A DNA stretch of 64,000 nt from Pseudomonadota bacterium (GTDB lineage: Bacteria; Pseudomonadota; Gammaproteobacteria; Burkholderiales; Rhodocyclaceae), in contig JAGTRU010000009.1 in the NCBI GenBank assembly GCA_018261905.1, forward strand, positions 1-64,000. The letters are read 5' to 3'. This document shows positions 19,648 to 31,800 of the stretch, in pieces. A model generated the notes under the pieces. That model made no database searches. It was not told the origin of the DNA and saw only the letters and a list, made by a program, of their open reading frames with translations. A program made the translations under genes and the position numbers. Within the stretch, counting starts at the first letter, position 1. Each line of letters starts with the position of its first letter.

Positions 19648-19771
19648 GATGTTCCGGAGACGACACAAAGGAACATTATAGCCAGCCTGGGCTGCGGAAA
19701 ATAACAGGGAACTTCCGGAAGCGGGTAAACTCTTATCCGCTACGACAACAAGGCTTTCCATCGAGGACAAG

Positions 19772-20011
19772 ATGGCCGAAAAATTAATATTGCCGACCGA
19801 AGTAAAGGTCTGCGCAACATGCAGCTACTGGGACGGTGAACGTCAGGTGGATGGTGAGATGAGGGTGGTTGTGGTTTCCGATGGATGCCGGGGTGAATGC
19901 CTGGTCCAGGAAACTGCCAAGCTGGCTCTGCACGACGTTCGTCAGGAACACTCCTGTCTTTGGGAGGATCTCGAACCGGATCCGCCGGTGCCCGGCAAGG
20001 CTACGCCTTAA
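19772..20011 (+). CDS. Small CxxC protein of unknown function
   Basis: 79 residues with C14-x2-C17, C39-x3-C43 and C62, suggesting a zinc knuckle or redox centre. ATG behind GAGGA with good spacing. It is transcribed opposite to holA and proA and separates them. A CxxC-x-Y/F-W start (CATCSYWDG) resembles the small protein at 38591. Function not recognised; the coding call rests on start, spacing and clustered cysteines. Confidence 0.75.
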   Translation: MAEKLILPTEVKVCATCSYWDGERQVDGEMRVVVVSDGCRGECLVQETAKLALHDVRQEHSCLWEDLEPDPPVPGKATP

Positions 20012-20017
20012 TTGTAA

Positions 20018-21025
20018 TCAGCGGCGTGCGCTGAGGCGCAGGCCGAGTCGTAAAAATTCTTCCCAGACGTTGCCCTGGCCGATGCCCTTGACCAGTCGAT
20101 CGATCTTGCCGGCATGCTGCAGGGCGGCTTCGAGCGTGGCGCTCGATAGCCGTTGCAGGGCCTTTTTGATCGGCCCTTGGCGCGGACCCCAGACCTTGGC
20201 GTCCTTGAGCAGCATATCGACAGGCCGACCGGCATCAAGGCCGGCCCGGATGATGGTCAGGGCGCGGATTTCTTCGCTCATTGCCCAGAGTACCAGCGGC
20301 GGCGCTTCGCCTTCCTGCATCAACCCGTCCAGGGTTCGCGTCAGGCGCGCCATGTCGCCGGCCAGCAGGGCTTCGCGCAGGCCGTCGATGTCGTAGCGGG
20401 CGACGTTGAGCACGGCTTCGCGGATGTGCGCCGTGGTCAACTGGCCGGCCGGGTAGAGCAGGCCGAGCTTCTGGATTTCCTGGTGGGCGGCCAGCAGATT
20501 GCCTTCGACGCGCTCGGCGATGAAGCGCAGGCCTTCCATGTCGGCGCTCTGTTGCTGGCGGCGCAGGCGGCCGGCAATCCAGCCGGGCAGTTCGGCGAGC
20601 GGCGGGGCCATCAGCTTGATGGCGACGCCGGCATTGACCAGGGCGGTGAACCAGACGGCCTTTTCCTCGCGCCAGTCGAGTTCGGGCAGGGTGATCAGTA
20701 GCAGGTTGTCGGCCGACAGGTGCTGGCACCACTGCTGCAAGGCGGCGCCGCCTTCCTTGCCCGGTTTGCCGGTCGGGATGCGCAGGTCGATCAGTTTCCG
20801 GTCGCCGAACAGCGACATATTGCCGCCGGCCGCCAACAGGCTTCCCCAGTCGAATTGCGCCAGCACGGTCAGCACTTCGCGTTCGCTGTAGCCCTGCTGG
20901 CGCGCCTTGGCGCGAATGGCGTCGGCCGCTTCGAGAACCAGCAGCGGCTCGTCGCCGTACAGCACGTAAAGCGGACGCAGCTCGCGTTCGAGGTGCGCCG
21001 CGAGTTGTTCGCCCTTGAGCAGCAT
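20018..21025 (-). CDS. holA: DNA polymerase III subunit delta
   Basis: Clamp-loader subunit that opens the beta sliding clamp. 335 residues. The N-terminus LRPLYVLYGDEPLLVLEAAD is the usual delta start, and the C-terminal part RLSSATLEAALQHAGKIDRLVKGI is the collar domain. ATG overlaps the lptE stop (TAATG), so translation is coupled. Part of leuS-lptE-holA, a widespread gene order. Confidence 0.95.
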   Translation of the reverse strand: MLLKGEQLAAHLERELRPLYVLYGDEPLLVLEAADAIRAKARQQGYSEREVLTVLAQFDWGSLLAAGGNMSLFGDRKLIDLRIPTGKPGKEGGAALQQWCQHLSADNLLLITLPELDWREEKAVWFTALVNAGVAIKLMAPPLAELPGWIAGRLRRQQQSADMEGLRFIAERVEGNLLAAHQEIQKLGLLYPAGQLTTAHIREAVLNVARYDIDGLREALLAGDMARLTRTLDGLMQEGEAPPLVLWAMSEEIRALTIIRAGLDAGRPVDMLLKDAKVWGPRQGPIKKALQRLSSATLEAALQHAGKIDRLVKGIGQGNVWEEFLRLGLRLSARR

Positions 21026-21549
21026 TACTCGTCTTCTTCGAGGTCGGGATTTTTCGGCTTGATGACCGACAGGCGGCGCATGATCTGATTGACCAGGTCG
21101 TTGTTCATGTCGCGCCAGAGCAGGCCTTCCTCCAGGTCCTTGGCGAGGACGTTCGAGTCGTCGTAGGTGATGTCGCGCGACAGGTTGATTTCATTGTCGG
21201 CGACCAGGGTCTTTCCTTTGGGCGTGACGATGCGGAAGGTGTAGGTCAGTTGCAGCCGGTAGCCGCGCACCCGGCCCTGGGCATTGACGCTGAGAATGGT
21301 CTTCTGGCGGCTGTCGCCGAGTTGCTGGAAGATGGCTTCGGCGGCTTTGCCGTCATCGACGATTTCGGTGCTGCCGCTGGCCCGGATGTACCGTTGCAGC
21401 CAGATATTGACCTCGGCGGTTTCCGGCAGCGCGATGTACATCGTCTTGTAGGGCAACTGGCTGCTTTGCATGCCGCGCAGATGAAAGCCGCAGCCGGCCA
21501 GGGCGGCGGCGGCGATCAAGGCGAGCAAGAGTCGAAGCGGGGCGCGCAT
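21025..21549 (-). CDS. lptE: LPS-assembly lipoprotein LptE
   Basis: Outer-membrane lipoprotein that plugs LptD and delivers lipopolysaccharide to the cell surface. 174 residues. Lipobox LAGC at about 18-21, followed by GFHLRG, the classic LptE/RlpB start. The C-terminal EEGLLWRDMNNDLVNQIMRR is also typical. Between leuS (11 bases) and holA (overlap). Confidence 0.94.
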   Translation of the reverse strand: MRAPLRLLLALIAAAALAGCGFHLRGMQSSQLPYKTMYIALPETAEVNIWLQRYIRASGSTEIVDDGKAAEAIFQQLGDSRQKTILSVNAQGRVRGYRLQLTYTFRIVTPKGKTLVADNEINLSRDITYDDSNVLAKDLEEGLLWRDMNNDLVNQIMRRLSVIKPKNPDLEEDE

Positions 21550-21560
21550 GGCGGGTTTCC

Positions 21561-24254
<2,694 letters not shown>

Positions 24255-24362
24255 TTAGTCGGGGCTGCGCTCGCCTGCCGATTCTCCAACCGGGCTTGGC
24301 ACTTCGGGCCATACTCCGGGCCGGGCGCACTTTTGCGGCCGGATTGGCAGCGAGGAAACGCG

Positions 24363-24641
24363 ATGAGCATGAAAAGAACCGAACTGGAAAAAAGCCGGGG
24401 TAGCAAGATCAACGACAAGATGGGCGCCGCCGACGCTCCCCAACGCTTTGCGGCCGGTGCCGCAGGGCTCGTCGACAAGCGCGAGCAGCGCCGCCTGGAT
24501 CAGGCCTCCGGCCTGATTCCTTTTGCCTGCAAGCTGCCGGCCGATCTGGTCGGGCAGATTCAGCAACGCGGCCTGGCCGATGCCGGCGGGATCAACGGTT
24601 TCCTGGCGGCTGTGCTGACCAAGGCGCTCGCCGGGGTTTGA
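24363..24641 (+). CDS. Conserved hypothetical protein, 92 residues
   Basis: Basic, soluble protein with a start MSMKRTELEKSRGSKINDKM and a C-terminal segment IPFACKLPADLVGQIQQRGL. No recognised domain. ATG 24363 has GAGGAA at good spacing; an upstream start at 24333 lacks one. It lies between divergent leuS and convergent purT on the opposite strand to both. Probably a real lineage-restricted gene, function unknown. Confidence 0.7.
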   Translation: MSMKRTELEKSRGSKINDKMGAADAPQRFAAGAAGLVDKREQRRLDQASGLIPFACKLPADLVGQIQQRGLADAGGINGFLAAVLTKALAGV

Positions 24642-24660
24642 TCCGAGAAAACGCAATTGA

Positions 24661-24796
24661 ACCGCAGAGACGCAGAGATGCTGAGTAAAAACAACGGCTT
24701 GTCCGGATGATGCGGCACCCCTTTGGGGGGGGCGCTGCAAAAACCCGGCAAGCCACTGTTTTCACGGCCTTCTCTGCTCCTTTGCGACTCTGCGGT
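24661..24796. repeat. Intergenic inverted repeat, CGCAGAG type
   Basis: ACCGCAGAG (24661-24669) pairs perfectly with CTCTGCGGT (24788-24796), and GCAGAGA (24672-24678) with TCTCTGC (24771-24777). The arms enclose about 90 bases. Inverted repeats built on CGCAGAG/CTCTGCG are known as dispersed, non-coding elements in many bacterial genomes; function unknown. Confidence 0.65.
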
Positions 24797-24842
24797 AAGG
24801 TTTTTAGGTTGATCCCCGGCGAGTCGGGCGGCGGAGGGCGGT

Positions 24843-26042
24843 TCAGCCCTTTACCGGCTTGACCCGGCTGGCTGCCAGTTTGGCGCGCTCCCTGGCCTGA
24901 TCAATGTTTTCGCCATTGGTGACGGCGACGCCCATGCGCCGTTTGGTGAAGGATTCCGGTTTGCCGAACAGGCGGATGTCGCTGCGCGGCACGCTCAGTG
25001 CCTCGGCAACGCCTTCGAAGGCGATACCCTTCTCTTCCATGCCGCCGTAGATCACGGCCGAGGCACCAGGCTCGCGCAAGGCGGTATCGACCGGCAGGCC
25101 GAGGATGGCGCGGGCATGCAGTTCGAATTCGGAAAAACGTTGCGAACACAGCGTCACCAGCCCGGTATCGTGCGGTCGCGGGCTGACTTCCGAGAACCAC
25201 ACCATATCGCCCTTGACGAACAGTTCGACGCCGAACAGGCCGCGCCCGCCGAGGTTGCCGGTGACCGCGGCGGCGATTTGCTGGGCGCGTTCGAGCGCCG
25301 CCGGCGTCATCGGCTGCGGCTGCCAGGATTCGACGTAATCGCCGCTGACCTGGATATGGCCGATCGGCTCGCAGAAATAGGTCTGGATGCTGCCGTCGGC
25401 GGCGCGGGCGCGCACGGTGAGCAGGGTGATTTCGTAATCGAAATCGACAAAGCCCTCGACGATGATCCGTCCGGAATTAACCCGACCGCCGCTCGCCGCG
25501 TAGTCCCAGGCTTTCTGCACGTCGTCCGGGCCGCGCAGCAGCGACTGGCCCTTGCCGGAGGAGGACATCACCGGCTTGACGATGCACGGGTAGCCGATGC
25601 CGCCGTCAATCGCGGCCTGCAGTTCGGCCAGCGAATCGGCGAACTTATAGGGCGAAGTGGCCAGGCCGAGTTCCTCGGCGGCCAGGCGGCGGATGCCTTC
25701 GCGGTTCATGGTCAGCTTGGCGGCGCGCGCCGTCGGGATGACTTCGGCCAGGCCTTCGGCTTCAATCTCGACCAGGGTGTCGGTGGCGATGGCCTCGATT
25801 TCGGGCACGATGAGATGCGGCTTTTCCAGCTCGACCAAGCGGCGCAAGGCGGCGCCGTCGGTCATCGAAATGACATGGGCGCGATGCGCCACCTGGTGGC
25901 CCGGTGCGTCGGCATAGCGGTCCACGGCAATCACCTCGACGCCCATACGCTGCAATGCTATGATCACTTCTTTGCCGAGCTCGCCTGAGCCGAGGAGCAT
26001 GACGCGCAAGGCGCTGGGGGATAGCGGGGTGCCGAGTTGCAT
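24843..26042 (-). CDS. purT: Formate-dependent phosphoribosylglycinamide formyltransferase PurT
   Basis: Alternative third step of purine synthesis, using formate and ATP rather than formyl-tetrahydrofolate. 399 residues, ATP-grasp fold: [18 protein letters not shown] dinucleotide-type start, [18 protein letters not shown] loop, [14 protein letters not shown] segment and [15 protein letters not shown]. Start ATG 26040-26042 behind AGGAGA. The promoter upstream has a palindrome on its -10. Confidence 0.96.
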   Translation of the reverse strand: MQLGTPLSPSALRVMLLGSGELGKEVIIALQRMGVEVIAVDRYADAPGHQVAHRAHVISMTDGAALRRLVELEKPHLIVPEIEAIATDTLVEIEAEGLAEVIPTARAAKLTMNREGIRRLAAEELGLATSPYKFADSLAELQAAIDGGIGYPCIVKPVMSSSGKGQSLLRGPDDVQKAWDYAASGGRVNSGRIIVEGFVDFDYEITLLTVRARAADGSIQTYFCEPIGHIQVSGDYVESWQPQPMTPAALERAQQIAAAVTGNLGGRGLFGVELFVKGDMVWFSEVSPRPHDTGLVTLCSQRFSEFELHARAILGLPVDTALREPGASAVIYGGMEEKGIAFEGVAEALSVPRSDIRLFGKPESFTKRRMGVAVTNGENIDQARERAKLAASRVKPVKG

Positions 26043-26093
26043 GGGGGTCTCCTGAGATATTGCCCGGTTCAGTGGGTCGGGTGCCAAAAAAAT

Positions 26094-26128
26094 GCCCCGA
26101 ATTTATGCGGGGCGCGGCAGCGAGTCAA
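26094..26128 (-). promoter_or_regulatory. purT promoter with palindrome over -10
   Basis: On the minus strand -35 TTGACT (26123-26128) and -10 TAAATT (26100-26105) are 17 bases apart. The -10 sits exactly in the loop of a GCCCCG/CGGGGC dyad (26094-26099 and 26108-26113), which could be a repressor site. The dyad plus following T run looks like a terminator, but the promoter position places it mostly before the start of transcription. Confidence 0.6.
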
Positions 26129-26179
26129 GGCGGTTTGGATCATTCTGCAAACCTTAATGTCGTTCCACTTGCTCGCCCT

Positions 26180-27844
26180 ATGCCTTTGACTTCCCCTTTG
26201 CGGTCTTCCCCTCCGGCGTCGGCCGGGCTTGCCGGTGCCATCGAACGCTTCCTGCTGTCGCCCTGGAGCCTGCTGCTGGCCGTTCTGCTCGCCTTCGTGC
26301 TGAGCAGTTACAGCGTACCGTTGACCGATATCGACGAAGGCGCCTTTTCCGAAGCGACGCGCGAAATGCTGGCCCGCGGCAATCTGGTTTCGCCGACGCT
26401 GAACGGTGCCGCGCGCCACGATAAGCCGATTCTCATCTACTGGGCGCAGGCCGCCTCGGTAACGCTGTTCGGGCAAAACGAATTCGGCTTCCGGCTGCCC
26501 TCGATCGTCGCCGCCCTGCTCTGGATGTGGGCTTTGTTCCGCTTCGCCCGGCGCCATGGCGACCTTCGCACGGCGCTGGTGGCGACGTTGGTGATGGCGC
26601 TGTCGCTGCAGGTCGGCATCATCGCCAAGGCGGCGATTGCCGATGCCTTGCTCAATCTCTTCATCTGCCTGGCGCTGTTCGGCGTCTACGATTATTTCCG
26701 GGCCGGGCAGGAGGGCAAGACGAATGCGGAAAACCGTCGCCTGCTGCTGACGACCTATGCCGTGCTCGGCCTCGGTTTCCTGACCAAGGGGCCGGTCGCC
26801 GTGATGTTCCCGCTGCTCATCGGCAGCCTGTTCTTCGTCTCGGCCGGCGCCTGGCGGCCCTGGCTGCGCGCCCTGTTGTTCTGGCCGGGCTGGCTGCTCT
26901 TCCTGGCCATCGTCGTGCCCTGGCATGTCATGGTCTATATCGATCAGGGCGATGCCTTCTTCCGCGGCTTCTACCTGAAGCACAACCTCGATCGCTATAC
27001 CAGCACCTTCGAAGGGCATGGCGGCAACTATCTCTATTACGTGGCGGTGCTGCCTTTCGTGCTGCTGCCCTTCACCGGCTGGTTGCTGGCCATCCTCGGC
27101 CGCCTCGGGGCGGGGCTGCGGGCCGCTCGGGCGGCCACTCCGGAACAGCTCTTCGAGCGCTTCCTGATCCTCTGGTTCGGCGTCGTCTTCATCTTCTTTT
27201 CGTTCTCCAATACCCAGTTGCCGCATTACCTGATGTACGGCTGCACCCCGCTCTTCATCCTGCTCGCCCGCCACCGGCTGGAACAGGAGCGGCGGTGGCT
27301 GGCCTTTGCGCCGGTCATCCTGTTCGGGCTGTTGGTCGCTTTCTTGCCGAATATTCTCGAGTTTGCCGCCAGCCGTAACAGCCGGCCCTTCGAAGGCATC
27401 ATCCTGGCCGGTTTGACGAGCGGCTTCGGCGGTGCCGCGCGCTGGTGGCTGGCCGCTTTTGCCGGACTGCTCGTCGTTCTCGCCCTATGGCGCCGCCTGC
27501 CGGTCTGGCAGGGCCTGGTGGTGGCCGGACTGCTGCAGGCGCTGGTGGTCTTTGCCATCATTTTTCCGCAAGCGGTCGCCGTCACGCAGGGGCCGGTGCG
27601 GGCTGCCGGCTTGCTGGCGCGACAGAGCGGCGAAACGGTGGTGGCCTATAAAATCCTGCAACCGAGTTTCAGCGTTTACCGCCAGGCGATTACCCCCAGT
27701 CGCCCGCCGCTGGCCGGTGAAACCGTGCTCACCCGGGTCGATCGGCTGGCCGAGGTGGAGCGCGAGCTGGCCCCGCTGCGGCTCGAGGAAATTTACCGCC
27801 AGGGCTTTATCGTTCTGGCACACGTGGTCGCTGCGGCGCCATGA
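26180..27844 (+). CDS. ArnT-like GT39 lipid-linked sugar transferase
   Basis: 554 residues with about twelve membrane segments, PMT/ArnT fold. The acidic catalytic loop is LTDIDEGAFSEATREML, followed by NGAARHDKPILIYWAQA. ArnT enzymes move sugars such as aminoarabinose from undecaprenyl phosphate to lipid A; others glycosylate proteins or polymers. No arn genes are in the window, so the sugar is unknown. Start ATG 26180 chosen because the upstream extension is not membrane-like. Overlaps the PAP2 gene by 4 bases (ATGA). Confidence 0.88.
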   Translation: MPLTSPLRSSPPASAGLAGAIERFLLSPWSLLLAVLLAFVLSSYSVPLTDIDEGAFSEATREMLARGNLVSPTLNGAARHDKPILIYWAQAASVTLFGQNEFGFRLPSIVAALLWMWALFRFARRHGDLRTALVATLVMALSLQVGIIAKAAIADALLNLFICLALFGVYDYFRAGQEGKTNAENRRLLLTTYAVLGLGFLTKGPVAVMFPLLIGSLFFVSAGAWRPWLRALLFWPGWLLFLAIVVPWHVMVYIDQGDAFFRGFYLKHNLDRYTSTFEGHGGNYLYYVAVLPFVLLPFTGWLLAILGRLGAGLRAARAATPEQLFERFLILWFGVVFIFFSFSNTQLPHYLMYGCTPLFILLARHRLEQERRWLAFAPVILFGLLVAFLPNILEFAASRNSRPFEGIILAGLTSGFGGAARWWLAAFAGLLVVLALWRRLPVWQGLVVAGLLQALVVFAIIFPQAVAVTQGPVRAAGLLARQSGETVVAYKILQPSFSVYRQAITPSRPPLAGETVLTRVDRLAEVERELAPLRLEEIYRQGFIVLAHVVAAAP

Positions 27845-28638
27845 GTGAGGATGCCGTCCGCGATAACGAACAGCAGTTGCTCTGGCTGGCCGGTGGCCTG
27901 GCCCTGCTGGCCGCCGGCTTTCTCTATTTCGCCGGCTGGTTCGGCGGCTTCACGGCGGCGCAGGCGGTCAGCGGCCATTTTCCCGGCTGGTTCTGGGAAT
28001 CGCTCACCGTACTTGGCGACGAGCGGGTGCTGCTGGCCCTGCTGCTGCCCTTTTGCCGGCGCTATCCGAAAGTCTTCTGGAGCATCGTCGTGGCGACCGT
28101 GATCGGCGCTCTGCTCGGGCGGGGCATCAAGATCTGGCTCGATATGCCGCGTCCGGCGGCGGTGTTCGCCGCCGAGCAAATTACGATCATCGGCAGTCGC
28201 CTGACCAGCAAGAGTTTCCCCTCGGGGCACACCATCTCGGCCGTCACCTTTGCCGCCGTCTGGCTGGGCATGTTCGGCTGGCGGAAAATGTGGCCGCTGC
28301 TGGTGGTGGCCGGGCTGGCCGGTTTCTCGCGGGTGGCGGTGGGGGCACATTGGCCGTTCGACGTGCTGGGCGCCGCCGTCATCGCTCTGCTCGCCGCCTG
28401 GGTCGGCCTGCATCTGGCCCGCCGCTGGCGCTGGGGTCTGCGCATCCGGCCGCATCGCGGCCTCGTCTGCGTCGCCGCCATCGCCGTCGCGACCTTGCCC
28501 TTCGACGGCCAGGGCTACCCGGACTCGATCGTCCTCCGGGTGAGCGTCTGCCTGTGGGGGCTGGCCGGTTTCGCCGTGCATTACCTGCTGCCGCTGGTGC
28601 GCGGCGGCTGGCGTGGACAGGACCGTTTCGAGGCCTGA
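27841..28638 (+). CDS. Membrane PAP2 phosphatase
   Basis: 265 residues, about six membrane segments. All three acid-phosphatase motifs are present: KIWLDMPRP, SFPSGHT and SRVAVGAHWPFDVL. Such enzymes dephosphorylate undecaprenyl diphosphate, phosphatidate or lipid A. Translational overlap with the GT39 gene suggests it recycles the carrier-lipid phosphate released or primes the same acceptor. Two hydrophobic segments follow the catalytic domain. Confidence 0.9.
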   Translation: MSEDAVRDNEQQLLWLAGGLALLAAGFLYFAGWFGGFTAAQAVSGHFPGWFWESLTVLGDERVLLALLLPFCRRYPKVFWSIVVATVIGALLGRGIKIWLDMPRPAAVFAAEQITIIGSRLTSKSFPSGHTISAVTFAAVWLGMFGWRKMWPLLVVAGLAGFSRVAVGAHWPFDVLGAAVIALLAAWVGLHLARRWRWGLRIRPHRGLVCVAAIAVATLPFDGQGYPDSIVLRVSVCLWGLAGFAVHYLLPLVRGGWRGQDRFEA

Positions 28639-28666
28639 TCATCGGGCGCGCTTGGTTGGCGCAGAC

Positions 28667-28694
28667 TTCATATTGCGGGAAACGATCCTATACT
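28667..28694 (+). promoter_or_regulatory. Weak candidate promoter for the GGDEF/EAL gene
   Basis: TATACT (28689-28694) with TTCATA 16 bases upstream (28667-28672); good -10, weak -35. Leader about 104 bases. Confidence 0.3.
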
Positions 28695-28804
28695 AAAGTT
28701 ATAGTTCGCTTCCTGCGGGGCGGCGTCGAGGGGCGTTGTGCGGAGCAGCAGCGGCAAGAGAAAGTCCGGGCGGGAACGGACTTCAGAAAAAGGGAGGAAG
28801 CGAC

Positions 28805-31800
28805 GTGCTCGACAGCAAGTGGTCCGCAAGACTCTCCCTGGGCGGTATTCTCGCGGCGATCTGCCTGGCGCTGTACCTGAGCAGCCGGCATAGCTACCTG
28901 CTGTTCCACAGCCTGATCGAAATCGTCACCATCGCGGTGGCCTTTACCCTCTTCGTCCTCACCTGGAATAGCCGCGCCTACCTGAACAACGGCTATCTCC
29001 GGCTGCTCGGCACCGGCTACGCCTTCATCGCCCTGATCGACCTGATCCATACCCTGGCTTACAAGGGCATGAACGTCTTTCCCGGTTACGACGCCAATCT
29101 GCCCACCCAACTGTGGATCGCCGCGCGCTACCTGCAAGCCGTCACGCTGCTGCTGGCGCCGCTTTGCCTGGCCCGCAAATTCGACGATCGGGCCATTTTG
29201 GCCGCCTCCATGGCGAGTGCCGCGCTGCTCCTGGTCCTGGTTTTTTCCGGATATTTCCCGGCCTGCTTTATCGAGGGGCAAGGACTCACCTCCTTCAAGA
29301 TTGCCAGCGAATACCTGATCTCGGCGCTCCTCCTCGTTTCCCTCTGGCTGCTCCACCGCCAGCGCGAGTTTTTCGCCCCCCGGGTTTTCCTGCTGACGGC
29401 GGCCTCGATCGTTTTCACGGTGCTTTCCGAACTCTCCTTCACCACCTACGTCAGCGTCTATGGCGCGGCCAATATGGTCGGCCATTTCGCCAAACTGGCG
29501 GCCTTCTATCTGCTTTACCGGGCGGTCCTGGTGACCGGCTTCAAAGCCCCGGTCGAGCTCATTTTTCGCGACCTCAAGGAGGCCGAAGCGGCGCTCCGCA
29601 AGGCGCACGACTCGCTGGAGGAAAAGGTTCGGGCGCGCACCGCCGAATTGCGCGACAGCGAGCAGAGCTATCGCTCGCTGATCGAGAAAGTGCAGACAGC
29701 CATCGTCCTGCACGATGGCCAGGGTGTCGTCCTGAGCTGCAACCCGCTGGCCGAGGCCCTGCTCGGCGTGAGCGCCGGGCAACTGCTGGGCAAGGTCCTG
29801 AGCGATACGGAATGGCATTTCCTGCGGGAAGACGGCGCCATTTTGCCGCCGACCGAATATCCGGTGCGCCGGGTGCTGGCCAGCCAGCAGCCGCTACGCG
29901 GCTACCTGGTGGGGATCCGGCAAGCGCAGCGGGAGGCCGTCACCTGGGTGCTGGTGAATGCCGAGCCGGAATTCGACGCGGCCGGCAACATCCGCCTGGT
30001 GATCGTCTCTTTTATCGATATTTCCCAGCGCCAGCAGGCCGAGGCGGCCCTGCACCGGCTGAATCGCGAACTGCGGGCGATCAGCAATTGCAACCAGACC
30101 TTGATGCACGCCGAGGATGAAGCGACCCTGCTCAACGACATTTGCCACATCGTCTGCGACGAAGCCGGCTACCGTCTGGCCTGGGTCGGCTATGCCGAAC
30201 ACGATGCCGCGCAGAGCATCCGGCCGGTCGCCTGGGCCGGGGCAGACAGTGCCTACATCGCCGGCGCCAAGCCGAGCTGGGCGGCCGACGCGGCATATGG
30301 ACAAGGCCCGGCCGGAACCTGCATTCGGAGCGGTCAGCCGTATTACGTGCCGGACCTGGCCGGCGATCCGCACCTGACGCCCTGGCGCCAGACGGCACTG
30401 CAGCAGGGCTATCGCTCCGTCGTCGCACTGCCCCTGAAGGATGACGGCGGGGCGGTCTTCGGCGTACTCGTAATTTATTCCGACGAACTGGATGCCGTCA
30501 GCGCCAGCGAACTGCGCCTCCTCGAAGAGCTGGCCGGCGACCTCGCCTTCGGCATCGTCACCCTGCACACCCGTCTCGAACGCCGGCGGGCGGAAGAATT
30601 ACTGACGCGGCGGGAGCGCGAGTTCCATTCGCTGGTGGAAAACATCCCCGACTTCATCGCCCGCTTCGACAGCGGCGGGCGCCATATTTACGTCGGCCCC
30701 TCGGTAGCACAACTGTTTGGCGTCGCCGAATCGACACTGCTCGGGAAAACTCATCGCGATCCCGCCGTTCCCGGCGATCCGGCCCGCAAGGAAGCGATGT
30801 ACCAGGCCATCTGCCAGGTGGTGAGCAGCGGCCAGGCGGCGGTGCTCGAAGATCGCTGGATCACCGAATCCGGCGAGCGGGCGATGGAAACGCGGCTGAT
30901 TCCCGAGCGCGATGGGGCGGGTGATGTCACCAGCGTGCTCGGCATCGCCCGCGACATCACCGAGCGGCGTCAGGCCGAGCAGGCCCTGCACCGCCTGAAT
31001 CGCGAACTGCGGGCGATCAGCACCTGCAACCAGACCTTGATGCACGCCCAGGACGAGCCGACCCTGCTCAACGACATTTGCCGCATCGTCTGCGAGAAAG
31101 CCGGCTACCGCATGGCCTGGGTCGGCTACGCCGAGCATGACGAAGCCAAGAGCCTGCGCCCGGTCGCCTGGGCCGGGGAAGACAGCGGCTATATCGAGCA
31201 GGCCAGGCTCACCTGGGCCGACACGGAACTGGGGCGCGGTCCCAGCGGGATGGCGATACGCAACGGAGAAACCGCCAGCATCGACGACTTCGCCAGCGAT
31301 CCGAAGGCCGCCCCCTGGCGAGAGGCCGCCCGGCAACGCGGCTATCGCTCCAGCATCTCGCTGCCCTTGAAGGGAGAAAACGGCCACACCTTCGGCATCC
31401 TCAATATCTACTCCGGCGAAACGTCCTCGTTTACGGCGCCAGAGAAACGTCTGCTGGAAGAACTGGCCGGCGACCTGGCCTTCGGCATCGCCGTGCTGCG
31501 GGCCCGCATCGAGCGCAACCAGGCCCATGAACTGATCGAGAAACGTATCCTGGCGCTGACCCGGCCGATGGAGGACGAAGCCATTGCGATTGAAGAATTG
31601 TTCAATCTCGATGAAATGCAGCGCATCCAGGACGAGTTTGCCTCGGCGATGGGCGTTGCCTCGATGATTACCCGGCCGGATGGCACCCCGATCACGGCGC
31701 CGAGCAATTTTACCTACCTGTGCAGCGAGATCATCCGCAAGACCGAGCGCGGCTGCGCCAACTGCTCGCGCTCGGATGCCGCCATTGGCCGTTATCACCC

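Noticed and set aside
26085..26113. Terminator/attenuator in the purT leader
   Set aside because: The stem-plus-T shape is real, but the -10 lies inside the loop, so the stem would not be fully transcribed.
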